Positions 11,733-20,083 of a DNA stretch of 64,000 bases are shown piece after piece; positions within the stretch are counted from its first letter, which is position 1; the number at the start of each line of letters is the position of its first letter. The stretch spans positions 1 to 64,000 of the forward strand of contig NZ_JAUXOV010000072.1 of NCBI RefSeq assembly GCF_030684215.1. The letters run 5' to 3'. The notes under the pieces are model-generated. The model searched no databases, had not been told where the DNA came from, and saw nothing but the letters and a program-made list of their open reading frames with translations. Made by a program: the position numbers and the translations under genes. This stretch comes from Pseudotabrizicola sp. Its GTDB lineage: Bacteria; Pseudomonadota; Alphaproteobacteria; Rhodobacterales; Rhodobacteraceae.

Positions 11733-12404
11733 CTATTCATCGCCGGGCACGCCATAACTTGGGGCTTGAGTCGGGTCAGTGGCGCGCTGGACATAGGCCA
11801 GCATTTGCGGGCGGTAGACATCCCAGGCGGTGCGCAGCATGCCGATTGGGTCGTCGGCCCAGTCGATGCGCAGATCTGCCAAGGGCCAAGACAGGCGGTC
11901 GGCCAGTTTCAACCCGGCGGAATGGACCGGGCCTGCCTCACCCCCCGCGGAAAGACCGGCCTCCAGCGCGGCCATCAACCTGTCACCCAGATGGCCGGTG
12001 GTGGTGGCCAATGCGGTGACCATTGCCGCGGGTACACCATCATTGGCCAGCAGATTGCCACCCGCTGCGCAATCCAGCCCCGCAGCCTCGGCCCAGATGC
12101 CAAGAACCTGTTGGCCGGAATGAATGGCGGTGCGGCCCATCGCATCCACGGCAAGCAACTGGCGATAGTCGATATGCGCCCGGTCTTTGGTCATCTGAGC
12201 CAAAGCATCGGGCGCGGGCAGACCCGTTTGCATCAGGTCCAGCAGCAGCGGGCCAAGCGCGGGGTCGGTAACGTTCTGGCTGGCCACAGCCCCCACCCCA
12301 GCCCGCACATGCGCACAGCGCGCGGCGACGGCGGGCGAGGACGAGGCAATCACCATGCCAAACTGGCCAGTGCGCGCACAGCGGGCGATCAGCGAGAATG
12401 TCAC
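11733..12404 (-). CDS. DUF1028 domain-containing protein
   Basis: A 223-residue protein matching the DUF1028 family: it begins TFSLIARCARTGQFGMVIAS and continues AARCAHVRAGVGAVASQN, the usual family opening. I place the start at the GTG at 12404, four bases after the stop of the RidA-like gene. The larger reading frame upstream lies inside that gene. As I recall, the family is grouped with N-terminal-nucleophile hydrolases, and a Thr directly follows the initiator here, but no reaction is established. DUF1028 genes commonly sit with RidA-type and peptidase/amidase genes, as here. Confidence 0.8.
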   Translation of the reverse strand: MTFSLIARCARTGQFGMVIASSSPAVAARCAHVRAGVGAVASQNVTDPALGPLLLDLMQTGLPAPDALAQMTKDRAHIDYRQLLAVDAMGRTAIHSGQQVLGIWAEAAGLDCAAGGNLLANDGVPAAMVTALATTTGHLGDRLMAALEAGLSAGGEAGPVHSAGLKLADRLSWPLADLRIDWADDPIGMLRTAWDVYRPQMLAYVQRATDPTQAPSYGVPGDE

Positions 12405-12408
12405 GCCC

Positions 12409-12822
12409 CTAGTCCGGGATAACGGCTGTGCCGTCGATTTCCACCAGCCAGTCAGGCCGGGCGAGTGCGGTGACAACCACCCCGGTAGACACCGGATGCA
12501 CGTCTTTGATGTATTCGCCCATGGTGCGATAGACCGCTTCACGGTGGCGCACATCGGTCAGATAGACCACCACCTTGCACAAATGTTCCATGCTGCCGCC
12601 AACTTCTTCCAGCAACTGGCGGATGTTCTGCATCACCTTATGGGTTTGCTCCACCGGATCATGGCTGTTGATATTCTGTGCAGTATCAAGATCTTGTGGG
12701 CATTGACCGCGCAAAAATACCATGCGGCCACGGGCCACCACGGCCTGCGCCAGATCATTATCAAGCTTTTGTTCGGGATAGGTGTCTTTGGTGTTGAATT
12801 TTCGGTGGCGTGTATGGGCCAT
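12409..12822 (-). CDS. RidA/YjgF family protein lacking the catalytic arginine
   Basis: A 137-residue RidA-superfamily protein; the QCPQDLD, EQTHKVMQNI and VVVYLTDV segments are typical. Canonical RidA deaminates reactive enamines/imines using an Arg in the segment before the C-terminal VEIE-like strand. Here the aligned segment is STGVVVTALARPDWLVEIDG, with Gly where that Arg should be. That places it with the Arg-less Rid subfamilies, whose role is not imine hydrolysis in the standard way. It is four bases from the DUF1028 start, so the two are probably co-translated. Confidence 0.82.
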   Translation of the reverse strand: MAHTRHRKFNTKDTYPEQKLDNDLAQAVVARGRMVFLRGQCPQDLDTAQNINSHDPVEQTHKVMQNIRQLLEEVGGSMEHLCKVVVYLTDVRHREAVYRTMGEYIKDVHPVSTGVVVTALARPDWLVEIDGTAVIPD

Positions 12823-12944
12823 GGGACGGTTCCTTTGACCGGCGGGAAGAAGGCCGGACCCCTGCTGTCAAATGTCTGCGCCAAGATGCACTGCGATAGA
12901 CCAAAGCCCAAGCATTGCATTCCTTGGCATTGCTTAGGCACAAC

Positions 12945-14111
12945 CTAATCAATGGCGGGGTCTGATGCCAAACAAAATCGCGCCAAGGCCGCGTCCAGCG
13001 CGGTGTCGCAAACGGCAAGCTGACTGGCTTCGATATACTCATCCGGGCGGTGGCCCTGGGCCATGTCGCCGGGTCCGCACACGACCACAGGCACGCCGAG
13101 CGATCGCGCGAACAGGCCCGCCTCGGTGCCATAACTCAGCTTGCAGGCTGCGGTGCCGGGGGGAAGACAGGCGGCGAAGGCATCGACCGCCGCACCATGT
13201 GGCGTTGACAGGCCGGGATATCCGCCAGTTTCTGTGACGGTCAGTGCAGCGGTGGGAAAGCGGGTACGATGGGGCGCCGCAAGCTGGTCGGCCAGATCGC
13301 GCAGGCGGCTGGTCAGCGCTGCGGGATCATCCGCCGCCAAAAGCCGCAACTCCATCAACAGCTCGGCGCTGTCGGGCACCAGATTAACCACCGTGCCCCC
13401 AATCAGGCGGCCGACATGCACAGTTGCGTAGGGGACGGAATAGCCCTGCTCGGACGGGCCATGCGCGGCAAGCTCATCTTGCAGCGTGCGCATCGCGGCC
13501 ATGAAATCCCCTGCCAGATGCAGAGCGTTCAATGCCAGCGGCGCCTCGGACGAATGCCGCGCTTCGCCCTTTGCGGTGACGGTGAACGCCAGCTTGCCCT
13601 TGTGGCCAAGGCCAAGCCGCATAGAGGTTGGTTCACCCACCACCACCAGATCTGGCCGGATGTTCCGCCCGGCAACGGCGGCGAGCAGCGGGCGCACACC
13701 GATGCAGCCCACTTCCTCATCATATGAAATAGCCAGCCACAGCGGGCGCGAAAGCACAGGCGCGCGGGCGGCGAGTGCCAGCATGGCGGCCACAAAGCCC
13801 TTCATGTCGGTTGTGCCGCGCCCAAACAGGCGACCTCCCCGGCGAGTCAACTCAAACGGTGGCACGGTCCAGTCCTGTCCGGCGGCTGGCACGACATCGA
13901 CATGGCCCGACAGCATCAGCCCACCCGGCACATCGGGGCCAAGCCGCGCCAAAAGAGCCGCCTTTTGTCCGCTTTGGTCGGGAAAGCGGATGCAGTCGGC
14001 ACCAACCGCAGTCAACGCCTGTTCAAGCTCGTCGATCAGGGACAGGTTGCTGTCTGCACTGACGGTGGGATGGGCAATCAGACGGCCCAGCCAATGTTCG
14101 GTCGGTGTCAT
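12945..14111 (-). CDS. M20 family deacylase, acetylornithine deacetylase (ArgE)-like
   Basis: A 388-residue zinc-dependent amidohydrolase of the M20/ArgE/DapE group. Motifs are LSGHVDVVPAAG (first His/Asp), RGTTDMKGFVAAML (bridging Asp) and SYDEEVGCIG (catalytic Glu-Glu pair), with the dimerisation domain in the middle. By sequence it is closest to ArgE, which removes the N-acetyl group from acetylornithine. Its position inside a catabolic block with amidase and amidohydrolase genes suggests it cleaves an N-acyl group from a nutrient rather than serving arginine synthesis. It lies 62 bases from the upstream amidohydrolase gene. Confidence 0.87.
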   Translation of the reverse strand: MTPTEHWLGRLIAHPTVSADSNLSLIDELEQALTAVGADCIRFPDQSGQKAALLARLGPDVPGGLMLSGHVDVVPAAGQDWTVPPFELTRRGGRLFGRGTTDMKGFVAAMLALAARAPVLSRPLWLAISYDEEVGCIGVRPLLAAVAGRNIRPDLVVVGEPTSMRLGLGHKGKLAFTVTAKGEARHSSEAPLALNALHLAGDFMAAMRTLQDELAAHGPSEQGYSVPYATVHVGRLIGGTVVNLVPDSAELLMELRLLAADDPAALTSRLRDLADQLAAPHRTRFPTAALTVTETGGYPGLSTPHGAAVDAFAACLPPGTAACKLSYGTEAGLFARSLGVPVVVCGPGDMAQGHRPDEYIEASQLAVCDTALDAALARFCLASDPAID

Positions 14112-14173
14112 GTCATCCCCCTTTGCGAGCAGTCTTTATGATGAAGGGCGCAAGGGCAATGGGGCAGGTGGTG

Positions 14174-15829
14174 TCATTCTGCCTGATAGGTGATGCGCCC
14201 GCCACAGATGGTCAGCGCAATGGCGGTCGCCCCAAGCGCATCGGGGGCTGTTGCCTCAAGATCGCCGTCGATCATGACCACATCTGCCGCCATTCCGGGG
14301 GCGAGCCGCCCGGTCAGCGCGTCGCGATGCGCGGCCCATGCCCCGCCTGCGGTATAGGCGTGCAACGTCGCCATCAGCCCCACCCGTTCATCGGCGCAGC
14401 CATCATAGGGTTGCCGTGTCAGCGCCGCCTGCAGCCCGCGCATCACAGAGACATCGGTCACAGGCCAGTCGCTGGCAAAGGCCAAAGGCGCACCATGGTC
14501 GGCAAGGGTTTTCCACAGATAGGCGTCCTTCCACCGTGCCTGACCGATACGCTCCAGCGTCGGCATCAGCGGAAAATCCATAGCCCCCGGTGGGTGCGGT
14601 GGTTGCAGGCTGGCAGTGATCCCAAGCGTGCCAAGCCTGGGGATGTCGGTGGGGGCAATCAACTCGATATGCTCAATCCGGTGGCGGCTGTCGCGACGGC
14701 CATTGGCCGCTTGCGCCGCCGCATAGCCATCAATGGTGCAACGCACCGCGCCATCGCCGATGGCATGCACGGCAATCTGCAAGCCGCGCCGGTCGATCTC
14801 GGTCGCAATCTCTTTGAAACGATCCGGCGCGAACAACGGCTCTGACCTGTGGCCCGGCTGATCGGGATAGTCGTTGACCATAAAGGCGGTGCGGCTGTCG
14901 ACCACGCCATCCATGAACATCTTGACGAACCCGCATTGCAACCAGTCATCGTTGAAATCGCGTGTCATCGCCTCGGCCCGGTCCAACTCTGACAGGTCCA
15001 TATGTGGCTTGAAATGGAACGGCACCTTGACGCGTGCGGTCAACTGCCCCTCGGCCTGCATCTCGCGCAACAGCTCCAGCGTGTAGCGGTTGCCGTCCAT
15101 GTTCACCATGCTGGTGACGCCCTGCGCGGCGCAGTGGCGCAGCCCGGCCGCGATCTTGGCCTTGTCGATGGCGCGCTCTGCTGCGTCGGGCCAAGGCGAC
15201 GGCTCCTCTCCCGTCGCAATCCCAAGGTTCAGCCGCGCCTCGCCGCCCAAAGCGATGACCGGGGCAAACGCCTCAAACTCGCGCAATTCCCCGGTGGCAG
15301 TCCCATCCGAACCCATCACCACCTCATGCCCATGCGGGGTGTCCAACCCGTGCAGGATGCCAGCTACGCGCAAAGCCGCCGTGTTGGCCCAGACGGTGTG
15401 ATGATCATGCGCTGTCATCGCGATGGGGCGGTCTGGCACAATCGCGTCCAGATCGTGCCGGGTGACCGGGTGATCCAGCATGGCGTAATCCGCGCCTTGT
15501 GCCATCAGCAACGGGCGGTCGGGGTGTCTTTCACCAAACCTTTGGAACGCGTCGCGCAGTGCCTCCATTCCATGCAGGCCCGAGACATGCAGATGCCCAA
15601 GCTCTGCCCCGCCCAGCACCAGATGCAGATGGCTTTCGACAAAACCCGGCAGCACCGTGCGGCCCTTTGCGTCAATAACCTGCGTGTCAGGCCCGGCCAG
15701 CGCCTCTATCTGCGCCTGTGTGCCGACAGCAAGGATAAGTCCGCCCGCAAGCGCCAAGGCTTCGGCGCGCGGATGTCCTGTGTCCATCGTCAAGACACGG
15801 GCGTTGGTCAGGATCAGATCGGCAGTCAT
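14174..15829 (-). CDS. Amidohydrolase family protein (YtcJ-like, amidohydrolase 3)
   Basis: A 551-residue metal-dependent hydrolase. After the N-terminal beta-sandwich segment ADLILTNARVLTMDTG comes the HxH motif in GFVESHLHLVLGG. Later come AVHAIGDGAVR and ASDWPVTDVSVMRGL, giving further metal ligands. This branch (YtcJ/LAF3-like) acts on N-substituted amides or formamides; the substrate here is unknown. The ATG at 15829 is one base beyond the amidase stop, so it is translationally coupled to the amidase. An apparent N-terminal extension would lie inside the amidase and is rejected. Confidence 0.85.
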   Translation of the reverse strand: MTADLILTNARVLTMDTGHPRAEALALAGGLILAVGTQAQIEALAGPDTQVIDAKGRTVLPGFVESHLHLVLGGAELGHLHVSGLHGMEALRDAFQRFGERHPDRPLLMAQGADYAMLDHPVTRHDLDAIVPDRPIAMTAHDHHTVWANTAALRVAGILHGLDTPHGHEVVMGSDGTATGELREFEAFAPVIALGGEARLNLGIATGEEPSPWPDAAERAIDKAKIAAGLRHCAAQGVTSMVNMDGNRYTLELLREMQAEGQLTARVKVPFHFKPHMDLSELDRAEAMTRDFNDDWLQCGFVKMFMDGVVDSRTAFMVNDYPDQPGHRSEPLFAPDRFKEIATEIDRRGLQIAVHAIGDGAVRCTIDGYAAAQAANGRRDSRHRIEHIELIAPTDIPRLGTLGITASLQPPHPPGAMDFPLMPTLERIGQARWKDAYLWKTLADHGAPLAFASDWPVTDVSVMRGLQAALTRQPYDGCADERVGLMATLHAYTAGGAWAAHRDALTGRLAPGMAADVVMIDGDLEATAPDALGATAIALTICGGRITYQAE

Positions 15830-15830
15830 G

Positions 15831-17249
15831 TCAGGCTCCGGTGTTCGGCGGGCATCGGCCCGGCCAGTCGGTTGCAAGGTGATAGGCGTGACCCATGGCC
15901 AATATGGCGGCATCCGCGCCAACCGGCCCGGCAATCTGCATCCCCATCGGCAAGCCGTTCGGGCCAAAGCCCACAGGCACAGAAAGTGCGGGCAGGCCGA
16001 TCAGGCTGACAGGGATCACCACCTCCATCCAGCGGTGATAAGTGTCCATCGGATGGCCGTTGATGTCTTGCGGCCAGCGCCAGCCAACCGGGAATGGCCA
16101 GACCTGCGCCGTTGGCAGGACAACCACATCAAACCGGGTGAACAGCCGCGCCATATGGGCGTAATAGCGGCTGCGGATGGTCGAGGCCGCATAAACCGCC
16201 TGCGCGCTCAGGCCTTGACCCTGCTCGATTTCCCACACGGTTTCCGGCTTCAGTTGCGCCCGTTTGGCGGGGTCGTCATATAGTTGTCTCATCCGCCCGG
16301 CGTTCAGCATGGCGCGCAGCGTGGTCCATGCCTGCCACAACTGTTCAGCCGGAAAGGGCGGTGCAATGGCTTCCACCAGCGCGCCCTGATCGGTGAACAC
16401 CTGTAAAGCCACCTCGCACAGCGGCAGAATCCCCGGTTCCATCGCATAGGCCCCGCCCCAGTCGGCCAGCCATGCAACGCGCTTGCCTTTTAGGCTGGCG
16501 TCCGCCAGCCCTGCGGCGAAGTCTTGCGCGGGCAGGGCAAAGGGAACCTGCGGGTTCGGCCCGGCCTGCACCTGCAACAGCCGCGCCACATCTTCAATGG
16601 TGCGGCCCATCGGCCCTTCGGTCGCCAGCGTTGCCAGAAATGTGTCACCCTCGGCATCGGCAGGCACCAGCCCCCAGCTTGGACGAAAGCCGTAAACATT
16701 GCAAAACCCTGCCGGGTTGCGCAGCGATCCCATCATGTCGCTGCCATCGGCAACCGGCACCATGCGCGAGGCCAAAGCTGCCGCAGCGCCCCCCGAAGAC
16801 CCGCCCGCCGTGCGCGTCAGGTCATAGGGGTTGCGGGTCGCGCCAAAGACCGGGTTGAAGGAATGGCTGCCATGTCCCCACTCCGGGGTATTGGTCTTGC
16901 CAATGAAAATCGCACCCGCCCGCCGCATCCGGGCTGCCAGCAGATCATCCGCCTCCGGCACATTGTTGGCAAAAAGTGGGCTGCCCCATGAGGTGCGTAG
17001 CCCCTTTGTTGCGCACAGATCCTTGACTGCCATTGGCAAGCCATGCAGCCAACCCATGCCCGGCGCGTCATCCGCTGCCCGTGCCTCATCCATCAGAACA
17101 TCGCCATCACGCAACGATACCACGGCATTGACTGCTGGGTTCAGTTCCGCAATCCGTGCCAGATACGCTGTCATTACCTCTGACGGGGCCAAGTCTCGCG
17201 CCGCAATCATCCGTGACAGATCGCTTGCCGAGTGCTCCCAAAGCTCCAT
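15831..17249 (-). CDS. Amidase (amidase-signature family)
   Basis: A 472-residue amidase hydrolysing carboxamides to the acid plus ammonia or amine. The Ser-cisSer-Lys triad is visible: Lys76 in LPMAVKDLCATKG, cis-Ser152 in TAGGSSGGAAAALA and nucleophile Ser175 in DGSDMMGSLRNPA. GatA is unlikely because no gatB/gatC is nearby and the gene is embedded in a catabolic block. It heads the amidase-amidohydrolase pair, downstream of the ABC importer and separated from it by a terminator, so it probably has its own promoter or receives read-through. Confidence 0.92.
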   Translation of the reverse strand: MELWEHSASDLSRMIAARDLAPSEVMTAYLARIAELNPAVNAVVSLRDGDVLMDEARAADDAPGMGWLHGLPMAVKDLCATKGLRTSWGSPLFANNVPEADDLLAARMRRAGAIFIGKTNTPEWGHGSHSFNPVFGATRNPYDLTRTAGGSSGGAAAALASRMVPVADGSDMMGSLRNPAGFCNVYGFRPSWGLVPADAEGDTFLATLATEGPMGRTIEDVARLLQVQAGPNPQVPFALPAQDFAAGLADASLKGKRVAWLADWGGAYAMEPGILPLCEVALQVFTDQGALVEAIAPPFPAEQLWQAWTTLRAMLNAGRMRQLYDDPAKRAQLKPETVWEIEQGQGLSAQAVYAASTIRSRYYAHMARLFTRFDVVVLPTAQVWPFPVGWRWPQDINGHPMDTYHRWMEVVIPVSLIGLPALSVPVGFGPNGLPMGMQIAGPVGADAAILAMGHAYHLATDWPGRCPPNTGA

Positions 17250-17255
17250 GCCGCA

Positions 17256-17308
17256 TTCACCTTGGAAAAAATACTTTCTGGGGGTGTGGGGGGCAGATAG
17301 CCCCCCAC
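17256..17308 (-). terminator. Terminator after the polyamine-type ABC operon
   Basis: A 9-base perfect stem (GTGGGGGGC at 17286-17294 with GCCCCCCAC at 17300-17308, five-base loop). Read on the minus strand it is followed by AGAAAGTATTTTTTCC, a T-rich tract as expected of a rho-independent terminator for the leftward binding-protein gene. The T-rich tail at 17256-17276 is a diverged copy (16 of 21 bases) of the element in the hutD-hutC hairpin. Confidence 0.75.
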
Positions 17309-17326
17309 CGTTTTGCCAAAGGGCGC

Positions 17327-18352
17327 TTACTTCATCAGTTCGGTCCAGATCGCCGTCATGTATTGCTGCGCTACGGGCGAACAGGTGGGCAGGAACACGC
17401 CAGCCGCCTTGTGCTCTTCAGGCGTCACCACCTCTGGCGCATCTTTCATGTCTTCGGGCATGAACGCCTCGGACCCGGCAATGCCGTTGGCATAGCGTGC
17501 AAAGGCCGAGATCATAGCGGCGTTTTCCGGCACCATGATGAAATCAAGGAATTTGTAAGCCTCTTCCACGTTCCGCGCGTCTCTCAGAAGCATCGCGGAA
17601 TCCATGAAGACCGGATAACCCTCTTTGGGATAGCCATAGGCTACCGACCCGTTGTTGACGCGTGCGCGCATGCTGGAGCCGTTCCAGTTCACGCTTGCTG
17701 CCCAGTCGTTGTTCGACAGCTTTTCGGTGGCGCCATAATCCATGCTGATCCAGTCGGGTTTGGCAGCCAGCAGCACGTCGCGGGCCTTTTTCAGCACTTC
17801 GGTGTCTTCCGAACAGGGTTCGCCACCGACATACATTATGGCAAGGTTCACGATATCATTCATTTCAGGTACGACGTTGATCTTGCCCTTCAGCGCATCC
17901 GGCACCTCAAGAAAGATCGCCGAGGTGTTGATATCGCCATCATAAACCGACGTGTTCACAGCCACCCCGGTCGATCCCCATTGCCACGGGATCGAATGCT
18001 TGCGGCCTGCGTCCCAGTCGACATCCATCCATTCCGGCGCGATGTTGCCGTGGTTCGGCAGTTTTGACAGGTCCAGTTCGACCGTCAGGCTCTTTTCGAT
18101 GAAAATCGGCACATAGTTGGCAGAAGGCACCACCAGATCAAAGCCATGGCCGCCGGCCTCAATCTTGGCCAGTGCGGTGTCGTTGCTGTCGTAATCGGTG
18201 ACGGTGACCTTGATCCCGGTTTCCGCCTCGAATTTGGCCAAAAGATCAGGCCCGGTGTAGTTACCCCAGTTGTAAAGGTTCAGCACCCCTTCGGCCTGCG
18301 CCAGTGAGGTGGTTGCGGCCAGAAAAGCCAATGCTGTCAGCGTGCGTTTCAT
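17327..18352 (-). CDS. ABC transporter substrate-binding protein, PotD/PotF type
   Basis: A 341-residue periplasmic binding protein with a Sec signal peptide (MKRTLTALAFLAATTSLAQA, cleavage near residue 20). The mature start GVLNLYNWGNYTGPDLLAKF is the hallmark of the spermidine/putrescine-binding group. The group also includes importers for other cationic or amide-containing molecules, so polyamine specificity is not proven. It is the last gene of an ATPase-permease-permease-binding-protein operon, 19 bases after the second permease. Neighbouring amidase and deacylase genes suggest the ligand may be an N-acylated or amide compound. Confidence 0.88.
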   Translation of the reverse strand: MKRTLTALAFLAATTSLAQAEGVLNLYNWGNYTGPDLLAKFEAETGIKVTVTDYDSNDTALAKIEAGGHGFDLVVPSANYVPIFIEKSLTVELDLSKLPNHGNIAPEWMDVDWDAGRKHSIPWQWGSTGVAVNTSVYDGDINTSAIFLEVPDALKGKINVVPEMNDIVNLAIMYVGGEPCSEDTEVLKKARDVLLAAKPDWISMDYGATEKLSNNDWAASVNWNGSSMRARVNNGSVAYGYPKEGYPVFMDSAMLLRDARNVEEAYKFLDFIMVPENAAMISAFARYANGIAGSEAFMPEDMKDAPEVVTPEEHKAAGVFLPTCSPVAQQYMTAIWTELMK

Positions 18353-18371
18353 CTGTCGTCTCCCGGTTGGT

Positions 18372-19175
18372 TCAGTTTTTTTTGCGCGTCAGTATGAAGA
18401 ACAGTGTCAGAAGCACAATCGTCAGCCCCAGAAGGGCGGTTGATATGGCGTTGACCTCGGGCGTGATGGCGCGTCGCATCTGGCCCAGCATATAGGTGGG
18501 CAGGGTATCCTGCCCACCCGACTTCACGAATTCGGTGATCACCACGTCATCCAGACTGATAACAAAGGCCAGCATCGCCCCCGCCGCAATGCCCGGTGCC
18601 AGCAGCGGCAGGGTGACATGACGAAAGGTCTGCCACGGGTTGGCGTAAAGGTCAGAGGCGGCCGTTTCGAGGGACAGGTCCATGCCTTCCAGCCGCGCGC
18701 GGATTGGCAGATAGGCGAAGGGTGTGCAGAACGCCGCATGGGCTATGATCAGATAGGCCAGACCCTGATAGCCGGTAGCCTGTTTGATCACACCAAACAG
18801 GATCAGCAGCGCCACCGCCGTCACGATTTCCGGCACCATCAATGGCTGGTTGATCACCACATATATAAAGGTCTGCCCCCCAAACGCCGCGCGGCGCGTA
18901 GTGCCCAGTGCCGCCATGGTCGCCACAGTGGTCGCGATGGCACTGGCGGCGGTCGCAATGATCAGCGACCGGAAAGTAGCCCCTTTGACCGCCTCGTTGT
19001 TCCACGCGTCGCTATACCAGTGCAGCGACCAGCCCTGCCATACCGCGATAGACGGGCCGGAATTGAAGGAAAACACCACCAGTGTTGCAATCGGCAGGTA
19101 GAGCAGTACAAACACCGCAATGGCGATTGTTGCAAATCCGGGCAGGCGAGAGACTTCAAAGCTGCGCTCAGCCAT
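18372..19175 (-). CDS. ABC transporter permease, PotC/PotI type
   Basis: A 267-residue inner-membrane permease with about six hydrophobic segments. The conserved EAA-type loop appears as ETAASDLYANPWQTFRHVTL, followed by PLLAPGIAAG. I choose the ATG at 19175 (MAERSFEV), preceded by AAGGAAG and overlapping the upstream permease stop by eight bases. An ATG nine codons earlier is possible. It pairs with the permease next to it to form the translocation pore. Confidence 0.9.
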   Translation of the reverse strand: MAERSFEVSRLPGFATIAIAVFVLLYLPIATLVVFSFNSGPSIAVWQGWSLHWYSDAWNNEAVKGATFRSLIIATAASAIATTVATMAALGTTRRAAFGGQTFIYVVINQPLMVPEIVTAVALLILFGVIKQATGYQGLAYLIIAHAAFCTPFAYLPIRARLEGMDLSLETAASDLYANPWQTFRHVTLPLLAPGIAAGAMLAFVISLDDVVITEFVKSGGQDTLPTYMLGQMRRAITPEVNAISTALLGLTIVLLTLFFILTRKKN

Positions 19176-20079
19176 GCGGGTTGCTTCCTTTTGTGCTGGC
19201 ACGGACGTAGACCAGCAGCGCCGCCATCACGATCAGCAACAAAGCCATCGACAGCGCGGCCCCCAACGGCCAGTTGCGGCCCTGCCCGAACTGCAATTCG
19301 ATGAAGTTGCCGATCATCATGTTCTTGCCCCCACCCAGAACGCGGGGCGTGACGTAAGCCCCCAGTGACGGCACGAAGACAAGGATCGATCCCGCCACAA
19401 TACCCGGCTTTACGATGGGAAGGATCACATGGCGCAAAACCTGCATGCGGCTGGCGTACAGATCATAGCCCGCCTCCAGCAGCTTCATGTCAAACCGGTC
19501 GATGGCGGCAAACAGCGGCAGCACCATCAGCGGCAGGTAAACATAGGCCATGCCGATAAAGACCGCCGTATCGGTGTTGATCAGCCGGATCGGCTCTGAA
19601 ATCAGGCCGATACCGATCAGAACCGTGTTCATCAGCCCTTCGTTACGGATCACCTCGTTGATGGCAAAGGTGCGGATCAGAAGGTTGGTCCAGAACGGAA
19701 TGGTGATCAGGAAAAGCCACATCGCGCGCTGTGTCGGCGGGCGGGTGGCGATGAACCATGCGGTCGGAAAGCCAAGCGCAAATGTCAGCGCGGTGGTCAT
19801 CAGCGACAGCTTTACCGACCGCCAGAAAATTGTCAGATGCGCATCGGCCAGATTGGTCGTGCCATCAAAGATGTCGCGGGTGAACAGGATGCCTGTCCAG
19901 CCATCCAGACTGAACTTCCAGATCACATTGCCATATTGGCCGGGTGTCAGGAACGAATAGACCAGCACGATCAGCAAGGGCCCAGAGGCGGCGATGAACA
20001 ACAGCGTCAGCGCAGGGGCCGATAACAACCAGCCGTTGCGGGCCGATCGCTTTTTTTGGCTCTGTTCGGCGGGGCTCAT
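19168..20079 (-). CDS. ABC transporter permease, PotB/PotH type
   Basis: A 303-residue inner-membrane permease. It has a short charged N-terminus, a first membrane span at LLSAPALTLLFIAASGPLLI, and an EAA loop at LEAGYDLYASRMQVLRHVIL followed by PIVKPGIVAGS. It follows the ATPase gene by four bases and overlaps the next permease by eight. The length and order match potABCD-type importers. Confidence 0.9.
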   Translation of the reverse strand: MSPAEQSQKKRSARNGWLLSAPALTLLFIAASGPLLIVLVYSFLTPGQYGNVIWKFSLDGWTGILFTRDIFDGTTNLADAHLTIFWRSVKLSLMTTALTFALGFPTAWFIATRPPTQRAMWLFLITIPFWTNLLIRTFAINEVIRNEGLMNTVLIGIGLISEPIRLINTDTAVFIGMAYVYLPLMVLPLFAAIDRFDMKLLEAGYDLYASRMQVLRHVILPIVKPGIVAGSILVFVPSLGAYVTPRVLGGGKNMMIGNFIELQFGQGRNWPLGAALSMALLLIVMAALLVYVRASTKGSNPHG

Positions 20080-20083
20080 GGCT

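Noticed and set aside
15002-16009. A 335-codon open frame on the plus strand
   Set aside because: It lies opposite the amidohydrolase and amidase, both of which have clear catalytic motifs.
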